Positions 7,615 to 11,095 of a stretch of DNA of 11,095 nucleotides are shown here, one piece after another. Source of the DNA: JAYFNU01 sp964460755 (lineage in GTDB: Bacteria; Bacillota; Clostridia; Oscillospirales; Ruminococcaceae). A program made the translations under genes and the position numbers. The stretch lies in the NCBI GenBank assembly GCA_964460755.1, contig CAYWQL010000036.1, positions 1-11,095 of the forward strand. Direction: 5' to 3'. The notes below the pieces were generated by a model. It was given only the letters and a program-made list of their open reading frames with translations, was not told where the DNA came from and searched no databases. Position 1 is the stretch's first letter. The number at the start of each line of letters is the position of its first letter.

Positions 7615-7646
7615 CCGCTTTTATCAACCTTCAAAGAAAATTCCAA

Positions 7647-7674
7647 GAAAAAAGAGGGCTTACCCTCTTTTTTC
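7647..7674 (-). terminator. Rho-independent terminator of the 275-residue protein gene
   Basis: A perfect 12-bp stem, GAAAAAAGAGGG (7647-7658) with CCCTCTTTTTTC (7663-7674), closes a 4-nt loop. Both strands carry T-runs in the distal arm, so it could work in both directions, but only the minus-strand gene, which ends 4 nt before it, needs it. Confidence 0.88.
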
Positions 7675-7678
7675 TGCG

Positions 7679-8506
7679 TTATATCCTGTAGCTTTCCGAT
7701 TGGTTCTCATCTCCGTCGAAAACAAGCTTTATCGAATAGCTTCCGTCGACGACCGCCCGCTCAACTAAAGCCATATCCTCAATCGGCTCACCCGTCGTCC
7801 TGTCGGCGGCCGAGAAGCCCTCCTTTATTTCCGCCGCCGTTATCTCAAAGCTTAAATAAACCCCTTTGGTTATACCCATAATGTCGCACACCAATATGCT
7901 CAACAAAACGTCCTTAAAGGATACCTCTAAAAATATACTCATCTTTCGGTGGGATTTCGGCGGGAGATAGCTTGCGATTACCGCGCCGTTTTTGCCTATC
8001 GCCGTCTTTAATGGACACGGCGCAAAGCTATAGCCGTTGTCCTCGGCAAGCTTTTTGAAAAACTCGCTTATCTCTGTCTTGGCATCGCTCCAGCCGTCGG
8101 GAATGGCACATTTGCACGATGAGCAAATTCTTTCGCCCGACTTGTAATCCACGTCGAGCATATATCCCTCGCCGGTCGCGCCGTTGGTCTTTTTGTGTAT
8201 GCCGTTGTATACCGAAACGCCCTGTTTTTTAATAACCGCCTGAAGCTCGTCAAGCGCCGAACGATTGACTCTGCATTCAAAATCGTTAAGCTTTTCGTGA
8301 CCGGGGTTTTCACCGCTGAAACGAAAAAACGCATTTTCGCCCTTGTCGACAAGCTCGTAGCACCTTTTGATTTCCAGCTCCTCGTTATAGGTCAAAAGCT
8401 TAAAGCGTGAAAGCTCGTTCGATTTTATAACCTTGGGCGCGCTCACGTCTGAAAGGTCGCTCAGCCCGCCGTCAAGCATAGCTCTGTTAAGTTCGATAAT
8501 ATTCAT
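7679..8506 (-). CDS. Uncharacterised 275-residue protein with a CxxCxC cluster
   Basis: I do not recognise a named family. The protein is soluble, with no signal peptide or membrane helix. Residues about 75-160 look like one alpha/beta domain: a helix (ALDELQAVIKKQ), strands around GYMLDVDYKSGERI (114-127), then CSSCKC (128-133), IPDGW and a helix EISEFFKKLAEDNGY. The pattern GYxLxVxYxxGexI...P.gW...isefF resembles hypothetical proteins I recall from gut Bacillota, but this is memory, not a search. Cys128, Cys131 and Cys133, with Cys164 in APCPL, could bind metal. Residues about 170-275 are strand-rich (SIFLEVSFKDVLLSILV, GVYLSFEITAAEI, SYSIKLVFDG) and may form a second beta domain. The ATG at 8506 is chosen because GGAG lies 6 nt upstream; the longer frame starting at TTG 8518 would include that site. 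It is monocistronic: a promoter at 8619-8627 precedes it and a strong terminator follows the stop. Confidence 0.82.
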   Translation of the reverse strand: MNIIELNRAMLDGGLSDLSDVSAPKVIKSNELSRFKLLTYNEELEIKRCYELVDKGENAFFRFSGENPGHEKLNDFECRVNRSALDELQAVIKKQGVSVYNGIHKKTNGATGEGYMLDVDYKSGERICSSCKCAIPDGWSDAKTEISEFFKKLAEDNGYSFAPCPLKTAIGKNGAVIASYLPPKSHRKMSIFLEVSFKDVLLSILVCDIMGITKGVYLSFEITAAEIKEGFSAADRTTGEPIEDMALVERAVVDGSYSIKLVFDGDENQSESYRI

Positions 8507-8512
8507 ATGAAT

Positions 8513-8516
8513 CTCC
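8513..8516 (-). promoter_or_regulatory. Ribosome binding site deciding start 8506
   Basis: Minus strand GGAG followed 6 nt later by ATG. The upstream in-frame TTG at 8518 overlaps this site and has none of its own. Confidence 0.75.
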
Positions 8517-8618
8517 AAAACGCGTCGTTTCCTCCCATAAGGGAAAGACCGCGATGTATATATAAGTTATCCTCCGCTTTTTTGCTTTGTCTATATCCTT
8601 CAAAGTAATTTACAGTAT

Positions 8619-8637
8619 ATTGTACCACAAATTTGTG
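8619..8637 (-). promoter_or_regulatory. Extended -10 promoter with overlapping palindrome CACAAATTTGTG
   Basis: On the minus strand TGG immediately precedes TACAAT (8619-8624), giving an extended -10 (TGnTACAAT); the -35 at 17-nt spacing is weak. A perfect 12-bp palindrome, CACAAATTTGTG at 8626-8637, overlaps the TG element, where a bound regulator would block polymerase. The predicted transcript has a leader of roughly 105 nt before ATG 8506. Confidence 0.5.
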
Positions 8638-8727
8638 ATTTTTGCGTAATATGCTCTGATTTTTGCTCAGAAAAAAACTGTTGTGCGTTTATAATCGTTT
8701 GTCAATCTTCCCTATAATATTTTATGT

Positions 8728-8756
8728 TTGCATAATATTATTTGTTGCATTATACT
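8728..8756 (+). promoter_or_regulatory. Promoter of the membrane protein gene
   Basis: TTGCAT at 8728-8733 is spaced 17 nt from TATACT at 8751-8756, a good sigma-A-type match. The predicted transcript starts about 24 nt before the ribosome binding site-to-ATG segment, leaving a short leader. Confidence 0.7.
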
Positions 8757-8771
8757 GATAACAACACTTTT

Positions 8772-8778
8772 AAGGAGG
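8772..8778 (+). promoter_or_regulatory. Strong ribosome binding site deciding start 8787
   Basis: AAGGAGG is followed by an 8-nt spacer and ATG 8787. The longer frame from 8742 would put its start before the predicted transcription start. Confidence 0.85.
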
Positions 8779-8786
8779 AATTGACT

Positions 8787-9422
8787 ATGCTTTTCGGAAA
8801 TCCCGCGCTAAAACCCCTCGCCGACTTAGCGAAGGCGGCCGTTCGAAGTCCCGAGAATTTTAACTGGACCTTTATCGCTCTTTTCGCCGTTGTTGTAATT
8901 CTCTATCTCGGCGAGCTTGAAAAGAAGAATTACAAAATTATCGCCGCGGCTCTCGCGCTCTATTCGGTACACTGGTTCTATGAAATAATGAACGCCGTCA
9001 TCTGCTACATAACCGGCTACGCCCTTTGGACGGTCTCGCCCGAAAGCACCTCGTTCATACTTCTTATCGGCGTAAGCTGGGAGCTTTCGATGATGTTCGC
9101 AATCGCGGGCTTTACGGCAAAGGCGCTTCCCGCCGACAAGGATATGAAGATTTTCGGCATAAACAACCGTATCGTCTTCGCTATCGGCTCCGCGCTTTTC
9201 TTCTCCCTCGTCGAGATATTCCTCGCGTGGACGCCCGCGTTCATCTGGGTCTATCCGTGGTGGGGCGCGCTCCCCGTTTTCGTTACGACCTATATTCCCT
9301 TCTTCCTCGCGTCGTATCTCATTTATGACGCCAAGCCGAAGACTCAAAAAAGATTTATCATTACTCTTGCGGCAATAAACGCTATTCTTCTAATCGTGCT
9401 TATCCCGCTCGGCATTATCTAA
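8787..9422 (+). CDS. Uncharacterised polytopic membrane protein, about six TM segments
   Basis: A 211-residue integral membrane protein that I cannot assign to a named family. Hydrophobic segments lie at about residues 27-43, 50-80 (possibly one helix plus a re-entrant part), 88-112, 128-148, 158-180 and 189-211. The N-terminal 25 residues are amphipathic (PALKPLADLAKAAVR), and the C-terminus ends inside a hydrophobic run with almost no tail. Short charged loops (LEKKNYK at 44-50, PADKDMKIFGINNR at 115-128, DAKPKTQKR at 181-189) are lysine/arginine-rich and would be cytoplasmic by the positive-inside rule. Conserved-looking polar or aromatic residues within helices (HWFYE at 62-66, SWE at 97-99, VEIFLAW at 142-148, YPWWG at 156-160) suggest a binding pocket rather than a simple spacer. 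It is the only plus-strand protein gene, monocistronic with strong promoter, ribosome binding site and terminator, and relatively rich in C-ending codons, so high expression is plausible. Confidence 0.85.
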   Translation: MLFGNPALKPLADLAKAAVRSPENFNWTFIALFAVVVILYLGELEKKNYKIIAAALALYSVHWFYEIMNAVICYITGYALWTVSPESTSFILLIGVSWELSMMFAIAGFTAKALPADKDMKIFGINNRIVFAIGSALFFSLVEIFLAWTPAFIWVYPWWGALPVFVTTYIPFFLASYLIYDAKPKTQKRFIITLAAINAILLIVLIPLGII

Positions 9423-9433
9423 CAGCACATTCG

Positions 9434-9466
9434 AAAGCCCCTTCAATGAAGGGGCTTTTTGTTTTG
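9434..9466 (+). terminator. Rho-independent terminator of the membrane protein gene
   Basis: Stem AAAGCCCCTT (9434-9443) pairs with AAGGGGCTTT (9449-9458) around a CAATG loop and is followed by TTTTTGTTTT. On the minus strand only three T residues follow, so it is a poor terminator for the convergent helicase gene, although that is the only hairpin after the helicase stop. Confidence 0.9.
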
Positions 9467-9481
9467 GTTTCGTTCTTCTGT

Positions 9482-10774
9482 TTAACCCCTCTTTGGGCTC
9501 GACGGCCTATTTCCGCGATAGGGTCTTTTCCCGCTTTTGGAGTAGCTTCCCTTATGTGCGGACGCCGATTCTGCCAACGGTTTCTTCGGCGCGCTTTGCG
9601 CCTGCGGCTTTTTTACGCGCGGCTGGGTATTCTTGACCGTTTTTTCGAGAATTACCATCGGCCACCGGCTTTCGCTTACGGGTATTTTGTAGCCGACAAG
9701 CTTTTCAATATCCTTAAGATATTCTATCTCGTCAAAGTTGCAAAAGCTTATCGCTATTCCGCCGTGACCCGCGCGGCCGGTTCGTCCAATTCTATGAATA
9801 TAGGTTTCGGGCTCGTTGGGCAGGTCATAGTTAATAACGTGCGAAAGCTCTATAATATCTATTCCGCGCGCGGCAATATCGGTCGCGACAAGCACCTTTA
9901 TCCTTCCGCTTTTAAAGCTTGAAAGTGCGGTCTGTCTCGCCGTCTGACTCTTGTTTCCGTGTATAGCAAGAGCGGTTATCCCCGCTTGAGCAAGCTCACG
10001 CACGACCCTGTCCGCGCCGTGCTTTGTTCTTGTGAAAACAAGGGTGCTCCCGACACCTTCGGTTTTGAGTATCGACGCTAAAAGCAGCTTCTTGTTGTTC
10101 TTATCAACGTAATAAAGGGTCTGCTCGATGGCGTCGACGGTGCTCGTCACGGGGTCAACCTTAACCGTCGCGGGGTTCTTCAGCATTCCCTTCGCGAGGT
10201 TCTCGATTTCCTGCGGCATAGTGGCCGAAAACAAAAGGGTCTGTCTCTCGCTCGGAAGCTCCTTCAAAACCTTTTTTACGTCGTGTATAAAGCCCATATC
10301 GAGCATTCTGTCCGCCTCGTCAAGCACAAAAACCGAAAGCATTGACAGGTCAATAAAGCCCTGCCCAATTAAATCGTTGAGCCGCCCCGGCGTCGCGACG
10401 AGAATATCCACGCCGCGTTTAAGCATTTCGGTTTGGGGATTTTGTCCCACGCCGCCGAAGATAACGCCGTATTTAAGCTTCGTATATTTTCCGTAGTCGT
10501 TGAAGCTTTCAAAAATCTGAAGCGCAAGCTCCCGTGTCGGGGTGAGAATCAGAGCGCGGATATAGTGACGTCTTCCCTCTCGCGCAAGATTTTGCAAAAT
10601 CGGAAGGGCGAACGCCGCCGTCTTTCCCGTTCCCGTCTGAGCGCAGCCAAGTATGTCCCGCCCCTCTAAAAGAAGGGGAATTGTCTGCTCCTGAATAGGC
10701 GACGGTTCGACATATCCAGCCTCCTCAACCGCTTTAAGAAGCGGCTCCATTAATTTCATTTCATTAAAATTCAT
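9482..10774 (-). CDS. rhlE: DEAD-box ATP-dependent RNA helicase, RhlE subgroup
   Basis: ATP-dependent RNA-unwinding protein of the cytosol, used in ribosome assembly, RNA decay or cold adaptation. All canonical motifs are present: Phe3 and Q motif PSPIQ (24-28), motif I AQTGTGKT (45-52), Ia PTREL (79-83), Ib TPGR (128-131), II DEAD (152-155), III SAT (183-185), IV LVFTRT (245-250), V ATDIAARGID (297-306) and VI HRIGRTGRAG (327-336). The stretches FALPILQ and FGGVGQNPQ plus GVDILVATPGRL are typical of the RhlE subgroup. From about residue 378 a disordered, lysine- and arginine-rich tail (ending PSSPKRG) should bind RNA nonspecifically. At 430 residues the length fits. The ATG has only a weak CGGA site 6 nt upstream. 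Promoter GTGACA-17-TATAGT lies at 10854-10882, leaving a leader of about 70 nt, the kind of leader often seen with cold-regulated helicases. The enzyme class is certain; the subgroup symbol is likely. Confidence 0.95.
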   Translation of the reverse strand: MNFNEMKLMEPLLKAVEEAGYVEPSPIQEQTIPLLLEGRDILGCAQTGTGKTAAFALPILQNLAREGRRHYIRALILTPTRELALQIFESFNDYGKYTKLKYGVIFGGVGQNPQTEMLKRGVDILVATPGRLNDLIGQGFIDLSMLSVFVLDEADRMLDMGFIHDVKKVLKELPSERQTLLFSATMPQEIENLAKGMLKNPATVKVDPVTSTVDAIEQTLYYVDKNNKKLLLASILKTEGVGSTLVFTRTKHGADRVVRELAQAGITALAIHGNKSQTARQTALSSFKSGRIKVLVATDIAARGIDIIELSHVINYDLPNEPETYIHRIGRTGRAGHGGIAISFCNFDEIEYLKDIEKLVGYKIPVSESRWPMVILEKTVKNTQPRVKKPQAQSAPKKPLAESASAHKGSYSKSGKRPYRGNRPSSPKRG

Positions 10775-10853
10775 TGTTTTTCCGTTTCGTTTTTAAATTC
10801 TAAAACTATAACAAGCCAAAAGGCGTTTACTGTTAAAATATTAGTTCCACTAT

Positions 10854-10882
10854 ACTATAACACATTTTTGTTTAAATGTCAC
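10854..10882 (-). promoter_or_regulatory. Promoter of the helicase gene
   Basis: On the minus strand GTGACA (10877-10882) is 17 nt from TATAGT (10854-10859); a second, overlapping TATAGT lies at 10849-10854. The spacer and -35 contain an inverted repeat, ACATTT (10862-10867) and AAATGT (10874-10879) with a 6-nt gap, which could be an operator. Confidence 0.6.
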
Positions 10883-10888
10883 AATTCG
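10876..10888 (-). promoter_or_regulatory. Shared 13-base motif, copy 3 (upstream of helicase gene)
   Basis: Minus strand CGAATTGTGACAT, one base different from the copy upstream of the MFS gene. It covers the predicted -35 and lies 101 nt before the start codon. Confidence 0.4.
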
Positions 10889-10998
10889 ACGATTTTGTTT
10901 TGTTGCTTTTGACAATCAAGCAATTTTGACCTCCGATGAATAGCGCCGACATCACAAGACCACCAGACGAAGCGGTAGAAAAGGTCTTTTATTTTGTA
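10883..10998. other. Intergenic stretch between helicase and tRNA promoters; no gene seen
   Basis: No open reading frame with a ribosome binding site is visible. It holds an imperfect inverted repeat (TTGCTT 10903-10908 with AAGCAA 10918-10923, loop containing TTGACA) and a long-range stem AAGACC (10956-10961) with GGTCTT (10983-10988) followed by TTATTTT on the plus strand. Neither is clearly a terminator or promoter. Confidence 0.5.
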
Positions 10999-11027
10999 TT
11001 GACTTTTATTATGAGGTTTTGTATAAT
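10999..11027 (+). promoter_or_regulatory. Near-consensus promoter of the tRNA gene
   Basis: TTGACT at 10999-11004 is spaced exactly 17 nt from a perfect TATAAT at 11022-11027. The expected transcription start lies about 8 nt before the mature tRNA 5' end, as is common for stable RNA genes. Confidence 0.9.
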
Positions 11028-11041
11028 AATCAAGCACATTT

Positions 11042-11095
<54 letters not shown>

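Noticed and set aside
8503..8538. Possible 11-residue leader peptide on the minus strand whose TGA overlaps ATG 8506.
   Set aside because: No ribosome binding site at a usable distance; the overlap is probably accidental.
8713..8718. TATAAT as an alternative -10 for the membrane protein gene.
   Set aside because: No -35-like hexamer at 15-19 nt upstream, whereas TTGCAT-17-TATACT just downstream is well spaced.
8742..8786. N-terminal extension of the membrane protein by 15 residues.
   Set aside because: That start lies upstream of the predicted transcription start and overlaps the -10 box; AAGGAGG points to ATG 8787.
8826..9347. Minus-strand open frame of 173 codons opposite the membrane protein.
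   Set aside because: The product is an extremely charged, low-complexity sequence typical of the antisense of hydrophobic codons; no ribosome binding site.
9446..9922. Plus-strand open frame of 158 codons opposite the helicase C-terminus.
   Set aside because: It begins inside the terminator of the membrane gene and is antisense to conserved helicase motifs.

Overview
The window looks like chromosomal DNA of a Bacillota (Clostridia-type) bacterium, probably from an uncultured gut lineage. This rests on the strong AGGAGG-like ribosome binding sites, sigma-A-type promoters (TTGACT-17-TATAAT and TTGCAT-17-TATACT), compact hairpin-plus-T terminators, TTG start use, and a very large tetratricopeptide (TPR) protein of a kind I associate with Clostridia. 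Nothing narrows it to a species. No transposase, integrase, phage gene or CRISPR array is visible.

Layout, read along the minus strand that carries most genes. At the right edge is the 5' part of a plus-strand tRNA-Ala(CGC) with a near-consensus promoter. Divergent to it is an RhlE-type DEAD-box RNA helicase (9482-10774, minus). Next comes a small plus-strand polytopic membrane protein (8787-9422) with its own promoter, strong ribosome binding site and terminator, convergent with the helicase. Divergent from the membrane gene is an unrecognised 275-residue soluble protein (7679-8506, minus) closed by a 12-bp terminator hairpin. Then follows an MFS transporter plus a phosphoglycolate-phosphatase-like HAD hydrolase (7559-5675, minus), closed by a terminator. 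Next is a 1061-residue protein (5588-2403, minus) with an N-terminal DUF4062-like domain and a long TPR array. Last is a likely operon of ROK regulator, YihX-like HAD phosphatase and dCMP deaminase (2294-32, minus), with short gaps and each gene's ribosome binding site just upstream of its start.

How the genes may work together: most look like independent housekeeping or small-molecule units (nucleotide pool, phosphate-ester clean-up, export, RNA remodelling). The ROK repressor heads its own operon and may respond to a sugar or sugar phosphate that the adjacent HAD enzyme handles; this is inference from position. The parts least explained by known biology are the DUF4062-TPR protein, the 275-residue protein with a CxxCxC cluster, the six-segment membrane protein, and a 13-base motif found nearly identically upstream of three separate minus-strand transcription units (ROK, MFS, helicase).

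Four starts were reset from ribosome binding site evidence: the TPR gene to 5588, the 275-residue protein to 8506, the membrane protein to 8787, and the ROK gene confirmed at a TTG at 2294.
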